Below are positions 1-7,657 of a stretch of DNA of 15,923 nt, in pieces (positions within the stretch are counted from its first letter, which is position 1; each line of letters starts with the position of its first letter). Position numbers and translations under genes: made by a program. The stretch covers positions 1 to 15,923 of the forward strand of contig JAQBPZ010000217.1 of assembly GCA_028287225.1 (NCBI GenBank). Reading direction: 5' to 3'. This stretch comes from Gemmatimonadota bacterium. GTDB lineage: Bacteria; Gemmatimonadota; Gemmatimonadetes; Gemmatimonadales; Gemmatimonadaceae. Below the pieces are notes generated by a model. It did no database searches, was not told where the DNA came from, and saw only the letters and a program-made list of their open reading frames with translations.

Positions 1-191
1 ACCGGTTCGACCACGCGAACATCAACCTCGACGTCCCGGAGTTCGCCGAGGGGCGGCTGCTCCCGACCGGCGAGAACCTCGCGGTGTTCATTGCCGAACG
101 GGTGCAGGCGGCGCTCGGCACCGCGGCCCGCGTTGTGCGCGTCACGGTGGCGGAAGACGCAACGCTGAGCGCGACGCACGAGCCGGACTGA
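1..191 (+). CDS. queD: 6-pyruvoyl-tetrahydropterin / 6-carboxytetrahydropterin synthase-like protein, C-terminal part
   Basis: Only the last 62 codons are present; the reading frame enters at base 3 and stops with TGA at 189-191. The visible part contains FDHANIN, then PTGENLAVFIAERV, then a beta strand with VTVAED. This matches the C-terminal half of the 6-pyruvoyl-tetrahydropterin synthase fold (family consensus roughly DHxxLN...PTxENLA...E), a tunnelling-fold enzyme acting on dihydroneopterin triphosphate in queuosine/7-deazaguanine or pterin synthesis. The zinc-binding histidines and catalytic cysteine would lie upstream of the window, so QueD cannot be separated from a pterin-pathway paralogue. 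It lies on the same strand as fdhE, 120 bases upstream of it. The gap 192-311 holds nothing I recognise except the fdhE ribosome binding site. Confidence 0.8.
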   Translation, partial: RFDHANINLDVPEFAEGRLLPTGENLAVFIAERVQAALGTAARVVRVTVAEDATLSATHEPD

Positions 192-302
192 GCACCAGCG
201 ACGCCACGCGCGCGTCGTGACGTTCGGCGCGCTGGGTCGTGCTTCTGGCAGCGTCGCGCGCGGCCGGACACGGGGTCCGGTCAGGACGCGACGTGCCGTG
301 CC

Positions 303-306
303 GGAG
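303..306 (+). promoter_or_regulatory. Ribosome binding site of fdhE (supports the GTG start)
   Basis: GGAG lies five bases before the GTG at 312. This favours GTG 312 over the in-frame ATG at 321, which has no purine-rich stretch at the right distance. The two starts differ by only three residues. Confidence 0.5.
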
Positions 307-311
307 ATGCC

Positions 312-1076
312 GTGCCCACCATGATTTCCACCCGACCGATTCCAGTGCGCACGACGCTCGCCGAGCAGTTCGAGGCTGTGCTGCGGGTGCATGCCGACGT
401 CGCGAGGGCGTGCGAGCCGGTGCTCGACGTGGACGCCGCGCGCGCCCGCATCAAGGGTGGCCAGGTGGCCTACGACGCGCTCCGGGTGTTGCGATCGTGC
501 GGCGATCTCCAGCCCCGATTCGACCGCGTGCTGGAAGCGTTCGAGGTCGCGGGCTTCGTGTCCAACGAGGACCGTCGTGCCATCCTCGACGGAGAGCTGG
601 ACATCGACGACCTCGTGAGCGGATGGTTCACGGGCGACCGCACGCCGCGCGATGCGCGCCGGCGCGTGGCGCGCCAGGCCGCCATCATCGTTGGCAACGC
701 GCTGCTGCGCACCGCGAGCGCGATGGTCGGCGCTCCCGCCACCTGGAAGGGCTGGACGCGCATCGCCTGCCCGTGCTGCGGCGGATCCCCGGATATCGTG
801 CTCGTGGAGCGCGCCACGCAGCGGACGCTCGTCTGTGCGCGGTGCGACGCCCAGTGGCGCTCGCGGCGAACGGGCTGCCTCGGCTGCGATTCCGAGGATC
901 GCGCGTCCATCGCGCGGATCGCCAATCCCGCGCTCGGCTACGACCTCGTGATGTGCAACGAGTGCGGCCGCTTCATCAAGGAGCGCCCGCGCCGCGGGCT
1001 GGACTCGCTCATCGTGGAGCGCGCCCTCACCGCCGAGCTGGACCTCGCGGCCGAACAGCGCGGACTGCGGATCTGA
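312..1076 (+). CDS. fdhE: FdhE-family formate dehydrogenase maturation protein
   Basis: Protein of 254 residues. The N-terminal ~140 residues are helical. The C-terminal part carries four CxxC pairs (C153/C156, C175/C178, C189/C192, C215/C218) in FdhE-typical order: CPCCGGSP, then LVCARC followed by QWR, then GCLGC, then MCNECGRFIK. These are the rubredoxin-like metal-binding pairs of FdhE, a cytoplasmic accessory protein needed for activity of molybdenum/tungsten formate dehydrogenases and thought to act at the iron-sulfur or cofactor stage. The gene starts at GTG with a GGAG five bases upstream. mobA follows after 10 bases, so co-transcription is likely and fits a molybdoenzyme maturation role. 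No formate dehydrogenase structural gene is visible here; fdh genes probably lie upstream of the window or elsewhere. Confidence 0.88.
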   Translation: MPTMISTRPIPVRTTLAEQFEAVLRVHADVARACEPVLDVDAARARIKGGQVAYDALRVLRSCGDLQPRFDRVLEAFEVAGFVSNEDRRAILDGELDIDDLVSGWFTGDRTPRDARRRVARQAAIIVGNALLRTASAMVGAPATWKGWTRIACPCCGGSPDIVLVERATQRTLVCARCDAQWRSRRTGCLGCDSEDRASIARIANPALGYDLVMCNECGRFIKERPRRGLDSLIVERALTAELDLAAEQRGLRI

Positions 1077-1086
1077 GCGGGGCGGC

Positions 1087-1722
1087 GTGAGCGCGCAGAC
1101 GTGTGTCGGCGTGCTGCTCGCCGGGGGCGCGGCCCGCCGCTTCGATGGAGCGCCGAAGGGGCTCGCACGCATCGAGGGCGTCCCCATCGCCGACCGCGCC
1201 CTGGCGGCGCTGGCGGAGGCGACGGATCTGCAGGTCGTCGCGATCAACGATCCGCGCGGCGACGCCTGGTTCCCTGGTTTCCGACTGGTCGCGGATCGCG
1301 AGCCTGGTCTGGGGCCCCTGGCGGGATTGGTCACCGCGCTGCGGGCCGGCGAAGGCGCGTCCGTGCTCGTCGTCGCCTGGGACATGCCGTTCATCCCTGG
1401 CGCGCTGCTACGCTCGCTGCGGCAGCGTGGCGAGGCCGCGCTGGCGAGCGGCGTGCCCGTGCACGGCGCAGCGTCCACCGCGGAGCCACTCTGCGCCTAC
1501 TACCGCCCGGAGTGCCTCGGCATCGCCGAACGGCTTCTCGCCACCGGCGAGCGGCGCGCGCGAGCCCTGTACGAGGCGCTCATGGCCGTCGGCGCGGCGG
1601 TGACGATGGGCGACCGGGAGCTCGCCCGCTTCGGCGACCCCGCCCACCTGTTCACGAGCGTCGACACGCCGGCCGCGCTGGCGCTGCTCGGCGGCGAGGC
1701 GCCGGCCGCGACTCGACGCTAG
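1087..1722 (+). CDS. mobA: Molybdenum cofactor guanylyltransferase MobA
   Basis: Protein of 211 residues with a nucleotidyltransferase (Rossmann-like) fold. MobA transfers GMP from GTP to molybdopterin, giving the bis-MGD-type cofactor used by formate dehydrogenases and related enzymes in the cytoplasm. Visible motifs: the N-terminal loop LLAGGAARRFDGAPKG (residues 10-25) with the expected R and K for GTP binding, GLGPLAGL (74-81), and the metal-binding Asp in WDMPF (D99). Length is normal for MobA (about 190-215). The start is GTG at 1087, ten bases after the fdhE stop, with only a weak G-rich ribosome site. The C-terminal SVDTPAAL matches the usual NVNTPEDL-like ending of the family. A related MobA-like transferase (CTP-using MocA) is the main alternative; the fdhE/moeA context favours MobA. 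Confidence 0.9.
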   Translation: MSAQTCVGVLLAGGAARRFDGAPKGLARIEGVPIADRALAALAEATDLQVVAINDPRGDAWFPGFRLVADREPGLGPLAGLVTALRAGEGASVLVVAWDMPFIPGALLRSLRQRGEAALASGVPVHGAASTAEPLCAYYRPECLGIAERLLATGERRARALYEALMAVGAAVTMGDRELARFGDPAHLFTSVDTPAALALLGGEAPAATRR

Positions 1723-1801
1723 GCGGCGCGCAGGCCATCTTACGCGGGTCCCCGCCGTCCCGTCGCCGCCCCTCGCGACGTTCCCGCACCAGCTTCGCTC
1801 C

Positions 1802-3340
1802 ATGCGCGCTGCGCTTTCCGTCCTTCTCGCCTCCAGTGTCGTCGTCGCCGGCTGCACCACGATCAATCCGCCGACGACCACCCTCCCTGCCCCGGCGTCC
1901 GCCGCGCAGGCCGTGAGCCCGACGATGTCGCGCCTCGCGCTGCAGCAGTACATCGATTCGCTCGTGGACGTGCCGGAGTTCCGCAGCACGAACTGGGGGC
2001 TGCTCGTCGTGGATCCGGGGCGTGGCGAGACGCTCTATGCGCGCAACGCCGACAAGCTCTTCATGCCGGCGTCGAACCAGAAGCTCATCACCGGGTCCAC
2101 CGCGATCACGCAGCTCGGACTCGGCCACCGCTGGTCCACCACGCTGTTCGCGCGCGGCGCGGTGCGCGACGGCCAGCTGGATGGCGACCTGGTGGTGCGC
2201 GGCAATGGCGACCCGAGCATCAGCGCGCACATGCACCCCACCGACGCGCTGGAGCCGCTGCGCGCCCTCGCCGATTCGCTGAAGGCCCACGGCATCACGC
2301 GCGTACGCGGCCAGCTCGTCGCGGCGCCGAGCCCCTTCCTGGACTCGGGCCTCGGCTACGGATGGTCCTGGGACGACCTCGACGCCCCGTACTCGGCCGG
2401 CGTGGACGCGCTGTACTTCAACGAGGGGTTCACCCAGGTCGTGGTGTACGGCGGCGCGCGTGCTGGCGACCCGGTGCGGGCCGTGACGCGTCCCGCCGCC
2501 ACCTATCCGGCGCTGATCGTCCGCGCCCGCACCGTCGCGGGCATGCCGGCCACGGCCACGCGAGCCGATTCCGTGGCGGCCGCGGCGGCGATCACCCTGG
2601 CGCAGGACTCGTCGCGCGCGGGGGTGCTCGTGAGCGGCACGATCGCCGCGGGCGACAGCGTGGTGCAGGAGATCACGTTCCGCGATCATCCCCGCGCCTT
2701 CCTCGCCGCGTTCGGCGAGGCCCTTCAGAGCCGAGGCGTGAACGTGTTCGGCGCCACGGTGAAGGGCGGCACGTCGAGCGTCGACTCCATCGTGACGATG
2801 CAGTCCCCGACGCTGCGCGAGGTGATGCCGTACTTCGAGAAGCCGTCGCAGAACCAGATCGGCGAGATCCTGTACCGCACGCTGGCGCTGAAGGCGACTG
2901 GAGTCGGCCGCACGGATACCGCGTCACAGGTCGTGAGCCGGCAGCTCCTGGCGTGGGGCGCGGCGCCCGACGGGTTCGTCGTCCGCGACGGCAGCGGCCT
3001 GTCGCGCCACGACTACGTCAGTCCGCGCACCATCGTGAAGGTGCTCGACGCCATGCGCCGGAGCCCGGATTTCCAGGTCTTCTACGACGCGCTGCCGATC
3101 GCGGGAGTGGATGGAACGATCCGCAATCGCATGAAGGGCACGGCGGCGGCCGGCAACGTGCACGCCAAGACCGGCACGCTCGACAAGGCACGCTCGCTCT
3201 CGGGGTACGTGACCACCGCCGACGGACGGGTGCTGCTCTTCAGCGCGCTGTGCAACAACTACGTGGTGCCCACGCGACGAGTGGACCAGGTGACCGATGC
3301 GCTGAGCGTGCGGCTCGCGTCGATGAGACTGGACCCGTAG
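1802..3340 (+). CDS. dacB: D-alanyl-D-alanine carboxypeptidase/endopeptidase (PBP4 type, peptidase S13), lipoprotein
   Basis: Protein of 512 residues. It cleaves the terminal D-Ala or the D-Ala cross-links of peptidoglycan in the periplasm. The three penicillin-binding motifs are present in order: SxxK as S91-N-Q-K94, SxN as S349-Q-N351, and KTG at 456-458. The PBP4-specific DGSGLSR lies at 396-402. The long insert between SxxK and SxN is the hallmark of PBP4 (S13) proteins. The N-terminus is a lipoprotein signal with lipobox VAGC (Cys18), so the enzyme is probably membrane-anchored, unlike soluble E. coli PBP4. No clear ribosome site precedes ATG 1802; the ATG was chosen because it gives a complete signal peptide. 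Its stop overlaps the moeA start by one base (TAGTG), placing a cell-wall gene inside a molybdenum cofactor gene run. The gap 1723-1801 shows no motif I can name. Confidence 0.93.
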   Translation: MRAALSVLLASSVVVAGCTTINPPTTTLPAPASAAQAVSPTMSRLALQQYIDSLVDVPEFRSTNWGLLVVDPGRGETLYARNADKLFMPASNQKLITGSTAITQLGLGHRWSTTLFARGAVRDGQLDGDLVVRGNGDPSISAHMHPTDALEPLRALADSLKAHGITRVRGQLVAAPSPFLDSGLGYGWSWDDLDAPYSAGVDALYFNEGFTQVVVYGGARAGDPVRAVTRPAATYPALIVRARTVAGMPATATRADSVAAAAAITLAQDSSRAGVLVSGTIAAGDSVVQEITFRDHPRAFLAAFGEALQSRGVNVFGATVKGGTSSVDSIVTMQSPTLREVMPYFEKPSQNQIGEILYRTLALKATGVGRTDTASQVVSRQLLAWGAAPDGFVVRDGSGLSRHDYVSPRTIVKVLDAMRRSPDFQVFYDALPIAGVDGTIRNRMKGTAAAGNVHAKTGTLDKARSLSGYVTTADGRVLLFSALCNNYVVPTRRVDQVTDALSVRLASMRLDP

Positions 3341-4623
3341 TGGGCGATCGCGGTCCGCAGGGAGCGGTGACGCGGCTCGCCGTCGCCGACGCGAGCGCGC
3401 ACATGCTTGCCCGTCTCACGCCGCTCGATGCCGAGCGGGTGTCGCTTTCCTCGGCGCGCGGGCGCGTGCTGGCGGGCGAGGTGCGCTCCACGGTGGCCCT
3501 GCCCCCCTGGGACAACTCCAGCATGGACGGCTTCGCGGTGCGGGCGCAGGACATCCGCGGCGCGTCGAGCGACCGCCCGGTGAAGCTGCGCGTGATCGAG
3601 ACCATCGCGGCGGGCGAGCGGGGCGTGCGCGTGGTGGGCGCCGGCGAGGCGTCGCGCATCATGACGGGGGCGCCCGTGCCCGAGGGCGCGGACTCGGTGG
3701 TCCGCGTGGAGGACACGGATGGTGGAGCCGCCACGGTGCAGGTCCGTGACGACCGGGATGCCGCGCGCAACATTCGGCCGCGCGGCGAGGACGTGATGCC
3801 GTGGCGTGCGGTGTTCGCGCCGGGCACGCTGCTGGGACCGAGCCAGATCGGGGTGCTGAGCAGCATCGGCGTCGCCTATCCGGTGGTCGTTCGCCGCCCG
3901 CGGGTGGCCGTGCTCGCCACGGGGGACGAGCTGGTGCCGGTGGAGCAGTTCGCGCGCGTGGAATCGGGGGAGCGGATCGTGTCGTCCAACAGCTACAGCC
4001 TCGAGGCGGCGGTGGATGCCGCGGGGGGGGAGCCGGTCTCCCTCGGGATCGCGCCCGACGACCCGCGCGGGCTGGCCGAGTGCCTGCGAGGCGCGGAGGG
4101 GTGCGACATGGTGGTGACCAGCGGGGGCGTTTCCGTGGGCGACTTCGACTACACGCGGACGGTCGTGGAGGCGCTGGGCGGCACGCTGTCGCTCTGGCGG
4201 GTGCGGATGCGGCCAGGTGCGCCCGTCGGATTCGGCAGCGTGTTCGGCATCCCGTGGCTCGGCCTGCCCGGCAACCCGGTCTCCGCGCTCGTGACGTTCG
4301 AGCTGTTCGGACGCCCGATCGTCCGCACCCTGGGCGGCCACCGCCGTCCGCACCGCCGCGCCATCGAGGTGGTCACGGCGGAGCCGATCCGGCTGGCGGC
4401 GCCGCTCACCCACTTCATGCGCGTGGTGCTCGAGGATGCGCCGAGCGGGCCGCCCGTCGCGCGGCTCACCGGTGCGCAGAGCTCGGGGATGCTGACCTCG
4501 ATGGGCGCCGCGGACGCGCTGCTGGTGGTCCCTCCCGAGCCCCTGGACGTGGCGGCGGGCACCGTGCTGCGTGCCATCCCGCTGGATGGAGACCTTGGCG
4601 GCAGCGAGGTGTTGGCCGTATGA
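3340..4623 (+). CDS. moeA: Molybdopterin molybdenumtransferase MoeA
   Basis: Protein of 427 residues. It inserts molybdate into adenylylated molybdopterin in the cytoplasm, the step before MobA. All MoeA hallmarks are visible: PPWDNSSMDGFAVRA (55-69), RIMTGAPVPEGADSVVRVEDT (106-126), RPRGEDV (146-152), VAVLATGDELV (189-199), TSGGVSVGDFDYT (260-272), MRPGAPVGFGS (290-300) and GLPGNPVSALVTFE (308-321). Length is normal. The chosen GTG at 3340 shares its first base with the dacB stop. An in-frame GTG at 3367 follows an AGGGAG and would remove nine residues outside the conserved fold; either start is possible. The stop overlaps the next ATG by four bases (ATGA), implying coupling. A run of eight G at 4023-4030 lies inside the gene; the frame is intact. 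Confidence 0.94.
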   Translation: MGDRGPQGAVTRLAVADASAHMLARLTPLDAERVSLSSARGRVLAGEVRSTVALPPWDNSSMDGFAVRAQDIRGASSDRPVKLRVIETIAAGERGVRVVGAGEASRIMTGAPVPEGADSVVRVEDTDGGAATVQVRDDRDAARNIRPRGEDVMPWRAVFAPGTLLGPSQIGVLSSIGVAYPVVVRRPRVAVLATGDELVPVEQFARVESGERIVSSNSYSLEAAVDAAGGEPVSLGIAPDDPRGLAECLRGAEGCDMVVTSGGVSVGDFDYTRTVVEALGGTLSLWRVRMRPGAPVGFGSVFGIPWLGLPGNPVSALVTFELFGRPIVRTLGGHRRPHRRAIEVVTAEPIRLAAPLTHFMRVVLEDAPSGPPVARLTGAQSSGMLTSMGAADALLVVPPEPLDVAAGTVLRAIPLDGDLGGSEVLAV

Positions 4624-5312
4624 GCGAGAAGCCGCTGTTCACGCCGATGGAATCGCTGCGCGCGGATCTCGAGCGCCGGTTCCGCACCACGACGCGCACC
4701 GTGCAGGTCGGCGGGCGCGACGTGGACCTGCTCAGCCCCGCCAACGCGGACGACCTGATCAGCGAGGACGACTACGTGATGGACGAGCGGCTGCCCTACT
4801 GGGCGGACCTCTGGCCGTCGGCGCAGATCCTCGCGGGGGAGGTGCGGACGATGCGCCTCCAGGGGCAGCGCGTGCTGGAGCTGGGCTGCGGGATGGGGCT
4901 CGTCGCGATCGCTGCCGCGCTGGCCGGCGCCGACGTCACCGCGACCGACTACTACGAGGACGCCATCCTCTTCGCGAAGCTCAATGCCGCCGCGGCGACG
5001 GGGAAGCTGATCGGGACGCGGATGGTGGACTGGTCGAAGATGCCGGCGGACCTCGGCAAGTTCGACGTGGTGCTCGCGTCCGACGTGCTCTACGAGCCGC
5101 GCTATGCGGCGATGGTGGCCGGCGCGATCGCGGCGACCCTGGCGCGCGGCGGCGAGGCGATCATCGCCGACCCGGGGCGCATCGCCCTGCCCGACTTCCG
5201 GCAGGAATGCGCCGCGCGCGGCCTCACGAGCGAGGGAGACCCGCGGCCGTACGCCGAGGGGGACATCCGGCAGACGATCACGCTGTGGAAGATCCGGTGG
5301 AAGGCGGAGTGA
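4620..5312 (+). CDS. Class I SAM-dependent methyltransferase of the MTF16 (Methyltransf_16) type, probable protein methyltransferase
   Basis: Protein of 230 residues. The SAM-binding motif I is LELGCGMG (86-93), followed by an acidic residue at the end of beta-2 (D110). After LPYWADLWPSA (58-68) comes the usual N-terminal approach to the SAM site, and post-motif II is SDVLYEP with the D-x-x-Y signature (D155-Y158). D-x-x-[YF] together with the YWxxLWPS stretch is characteristic of the MTF16 group, which includes protein lysine methyltransferases (METTL20, METTL21, CaM-KMT types) and proteins annotated as predicted nicotinamide N-methylases. The substrate cannot be read from the sequence. ATG 4620 overlaps the moeA stop by four bases, so it is the last gene of this run. 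A role in ETF-beta methylation is considered in the findings; a role in molybdenum cofactor synthesis is not known for the family. Confidence 0.75.
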   Translation: MSEKPLFTPMESLRADLERRFRTTTRTVQVGGRDVDLLSPANADDLISEDDYVMDERLPYWADLWPSAQILAGEVRTMRLQGQRVLELGCGMGLVAIAAALAGADVTATDYYEDAILFAKLNAAAATGKLIGTRMVDWSKMPADLGKFDVVLASDVLYEPRYAAMVAGAIAATLARGGEAIIADPGRIALPDFRQECAARGLTSEGDPRPYAEGDIRQTITLWKIRWKAE

Positions 5313-5320
5313 GGGAGAAG

Positions 5321-5574
5321 TAGGGATTAGGGATTAGGGATTAGGAACTGCGCGGGATGCCACTCGGACCGGACTCGCGCCCCGGCGTCCCGGGCGGCTG
5401 TCATCCCGCAGGAGGGAGCGCCGCGACCGAGTGTCGGGATCTGCTGTCCCTGCCGCGACGCTGGCCCGTCCGCAGGGAGGGAGGATCCCGACTCGACGCG
5501 CTGCGCGCGCTCGTGGGATGACAGATCTGAGTGGGCAGCCCAGTCAGTTCCTAATCCCTAATCCCTAATCGCTA
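5321..5574. repeat. Composite palindromic intergenic element with heptamer-repeat ends
   Basis: The outer arms are 30 bases each (5321-5350 and 5545-5574) and inverted to one another with one mismatch. The left arm is three TAGGGAT heptamers followed by TAGGAACTG; the right arm is CAGTTCCTA, then two ATCCCTA and one ATCGCTA. No target-site duplication is evident at the ends. The element fills nearly the whole gap between two convergent genes (stops at 5312 and 5582-5584), so it may act as a bidirectional terminator, a mobile non-coding element, or both. No coding frame with proper codon use is seen in it. Confidence 0.8.
5398..5524. repeat. Inner nested hairpin (REP/BIME-like) within the composite element
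   Basis: Three pairs of complementary arms nest almost coaxially: CTGTCATCCC 5398-5407 with GGGATGACAG 5515-5524 (10/10), GTCGGGATC 5433-5441 with GATCCCGAC 5484-5492 (9/9), and TCCCTGC 5447-5453 with GCAGGGA 5472-5478 (7/7). The inner two pairs share one axis (5462.5) and are separated by five bases on both sides, so they form a regular interrupted stem. The GTCATCCC...GGGATCT wording resembles dispersed intergenic repeats I remember from environmental bacterial genomes; that resemblance is from memory. Confidence 0.72.
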
Positions 5575-5581
5575 ATCCGTT

Positions 5582-7657
5582 TCAACTCCTCAGCTGCCCC
5601 GCGACCACCTCGCTGATGTCGAACACCGGCACCTCGCTGCCGCTCGCCTTCACGCCGTCGGTCATCATCGTCATGCAGAACGGGCAGGCCACCGCGATCG
5701 CGTCGGCGCCGGTCGCGAGCAGCTCCTCGGTGCGCTCCACGTTGATGCGCTTGCCGGTGTTCTCCTCCATGAACATGCGCCCGCCGCCGGCGCCGCAGCA
5801 CAGGCCGCGGTCCTTCGACCGCGGGGGCTCCACGAGGTTGATCACCGGCAGGGCGCGGCGCATCGACTCGCGCGGCGCGTCGTACACGTCGTTGTACCGT
5901 CCCAGGTAGCAGCTGTCGTGGTACGCTACCGTGAGCTTCGTCCCCTCGGCGGTCTTGAGGGGCACCCGGTCCATCTGGAGCAGGCGCTCGATGTACGTGG
6001 AATGGTGGATCACCTCGTAGTTGCCGCCGAGCTGCGGGAACTCGTTGCCCATCTGGTGGAAGCAGTGCGGGCAGTGGGTGACGATCGTCGTGACCTGGTA
6101 GCGGTCCAGCGTCTCGATCGTGTCCTTCGCCAGCGTCTGGTAGAGGTACTCGTTGCCCATGCGCCGCGCCGGGTCGCCGTGGCAGTGCTCTTCCTGGCCG
6201 AGGATCGCGAAGCTGATGTCGCAGGACTGGAGGATCCGCGCGAAGGCGACGGTGATCTTCTTCGCGCGGTCGTCGAACGAGCCCATGCAGCCGACCCAGA
6301 ACAGGACGTCGGGCCGTTCGCCCTTCTCGTGCAGCTCGGCCATCGTGCGGATGTTCATCCCCTGGGCCCAGTCGGCGCGGTCGCCCGGGTTGAACGCCCA
6401 CGGCGAGCCGTTGCGCTCCAGGGACTCGAACACCGGCTGGAGCTCGTCGGGAAAGCGCGACTCGGTCAGCACGAGGTTGCGCCGCAGCTCGTTGATGACG
6501 TCGAGCTGGTCGATGGACACGGGGCACTCGGTGACGCAGGCGCGGCAGCTCGTGCACGCCCAGAGCTCCTCTTCCGTGATGTACGTGTCCATCAGGCGGT
6601 GCTCCATCACCTCCTCCACCGTCGCGGCGCCGGCGTCCGCGCCCTCGCCGTGCAGCAGCGCGGGACGCAGGAACTCCATGCGGTCGTTCGTCATCACGGG
6701 CGCCTTCTCCATCAGGCGCTGCCGGGTGTTGACGATGATCTTCCGCGGGCTGAGCGGCTTGCCGGTGATGTTCGCGGGACAGGCGGCGGTGCAGCGGCCG
6801 CACTCGGTGCACGAGTACCCGTCCAGCAGGTTCTTCCAGGAGAGGTGCTCCACGTCGCTGGCGCCGAAGTGCTCGACGTCGGCCTCGAGGTCCATGTAGC
6901 GCATCACGCCCTTCTGCCCGGGGCCGCTGGTGTTCGAGAAGAACACGTTGATGAGCGAGCTGGCGACGTGCAGGTGCTTGGAGTACGGCAGGTAGTTGAG
7001 GAAGACGAGGATCAGCAGCGCGTGCGCCCACCAGAACACGTGGAAGCCCGTCATCGCCGCATCGGGCGAGATCAGGTGGCCGAAGACGATGGCCAGCGGC
7101 CGCGAGACGACCTTCTCCGGGCCGAAGGCATCCGGGTGCGCAGCCAGCAGGAACCCCGTGCCGATGATCAGCGTGACCATCAGCCCCATGATCATGCTGA
7201 GGATGATGAGCGCGTCGGTGTGCTCGAGGTTGTCCCCCTCCAGCCGCTTCGGGTGGAGCACGATGCGCCGGTACAGCGCGAAGCCCACCGCGAGGATCAC
7301 CAGCGCGGCGAAGATGTCCTGCGAGGCGGAGTACGCGGCGTACACCGCCTTCGGCAGGAAGAGCGCGTACGAGAAGCTCGGGAACACGCCGGCCACGAGG
7401 ATCTCGACGGTGCCCGCCGTGAGCACCATGAATCCCCAGAAGATCAGCGCGTGCATCGGGCCGGCCACCGGATCGCGCAGGATCTTCTTCTGCGCAATGC
7501 CGATCTCCAGCACGTTCCGGATGCGCGTGAGGGGATGGTCGGTGCGCCCCTCGGCGTGCCCGACGTGCAGGTAGCTGACGAGGCGCTGCACGTTGAGCGC
7601 GAAGAACCCCGCGGCCAGGGTCAGGACGAAGAGAAACACGACGCTCTGCGTGGTCAT
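5582..7657 (-). CDS. Membrane iron-sulfur oxidoreductase with cytochrome b-like N-terminus, two 4Fe-4S motifs and two CCG domains (ETF:menaquinone oxidoreductase / EtfD-like)
   Basis: Protein of 691 residues. Residues 1-230 hold about five hydrophobic segments (near 4-30, 66-95, 108-131, 150-172, 205-225) resembling the NarI/nitrate reductase gamma cytochrome b fold, with candidate haem histidines such as H69, H206 and H212. Then come two ferredoxin-type motifs: C283-C286-C289-C293P and C368-C371-C374-C378P. The C-terminal half has two CCG (heterodisulfide reductase-type) repeats: C457, C492, C529/C532, then C583, C620-C621-G622 and C658/C661. These are ligands of a non-canonical cubane in this family. 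The order matches membrane ETF:menaquinone oxidoreductases and mycobacterial EtfD (Rv0338c), which pass electrons from reduced ETF to menaquinone. etfA, etfB and an acyl-CoA dehydrogenase lie 3-9 kb away on the same strand, supporting that partner. A related HdrD/GlpC/lactate-type oxidoreductase is the alternative. ATG 7657 has no evident ribosome site. Confidence 0.85.
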   Translation of the reverse strand: MTTQSVVFLFVLTLAAGFFALNVQRLVSYLHVGHAEGRTDHPLTRIRNVLEIGIAQKKILRDPVAGPMHALIFWGFMVLTAGTVEILVAGVFPSFSYALFLPKAVYAAYSASQDIFAALVILAVGFALYRRIVLHPKRLEGDNLEHTDALIILSMIMGLMVTLIIGTGFLLAAHPDAFGPEKVVSRPLAIVFGHLISPDAAMTGFHVFWWAHALLILVFLNYLPYSKHLHVASSLINVFFSNTSGPGQKGVMRYMDLEADVEHFGASDVEHLSWKNLLDGYSCTECGRCTAACPANITGKPLSPRKIIVNTRQRLMEKAPVMTNDRMEFLRPALLHGEGADAGAATVEEVMEHRLMDTYITEEELWACTSCRACVTECPVSIDQLDVINELRRNLVLTESRFPDELQPVFESLERNGSPWAFNPGDRADWAQGMNIRTMAELHEKGERPDVLFWVGCMGSFDDRAKKITVAFARILQSCDISFAILGQEEHCHGDPARRMGNEYLYQTLAKDTIETLDRYQVTTIVTHCPHCFHQMGNEFPQLGGNYEVIHHSTYIERLLQMDRVPLKTAEGTKLTVAYHDSCYLGRYNDVYDAPRESMRRALPVINLVEPPRSKDRGLCCGAGGGRMFMEENTGKRINVERTEELLATGADAIAVACPFCMTMMTDGVKASGSEVPVFDISEVVAGQLRS

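Noticed and set aside
4023..4030. Run of eight G inside moeA as a possible phase-variable tract.
   Set aside because: The frame is intact, moeA is a housekeeping-type gene, and such a run is not surprising in DNA this GC-rich.
1652..4413. Long minus-strand open frames opposite dacB and moeA (1652-2689, 3259-4413).
   Set aside because: Shadow frames produced by high GC with few stop codons; the plus-strand genes have full motif sets.
5321..5341. TAGGGAT tandem copies considered as a CRISPR array or a telomere-like end.
   Set aside because: Repeats are only seven bases with no spacers, and inverted copies occur nearby inside continuous chromosomal gene order; this is an intergenic repeat.
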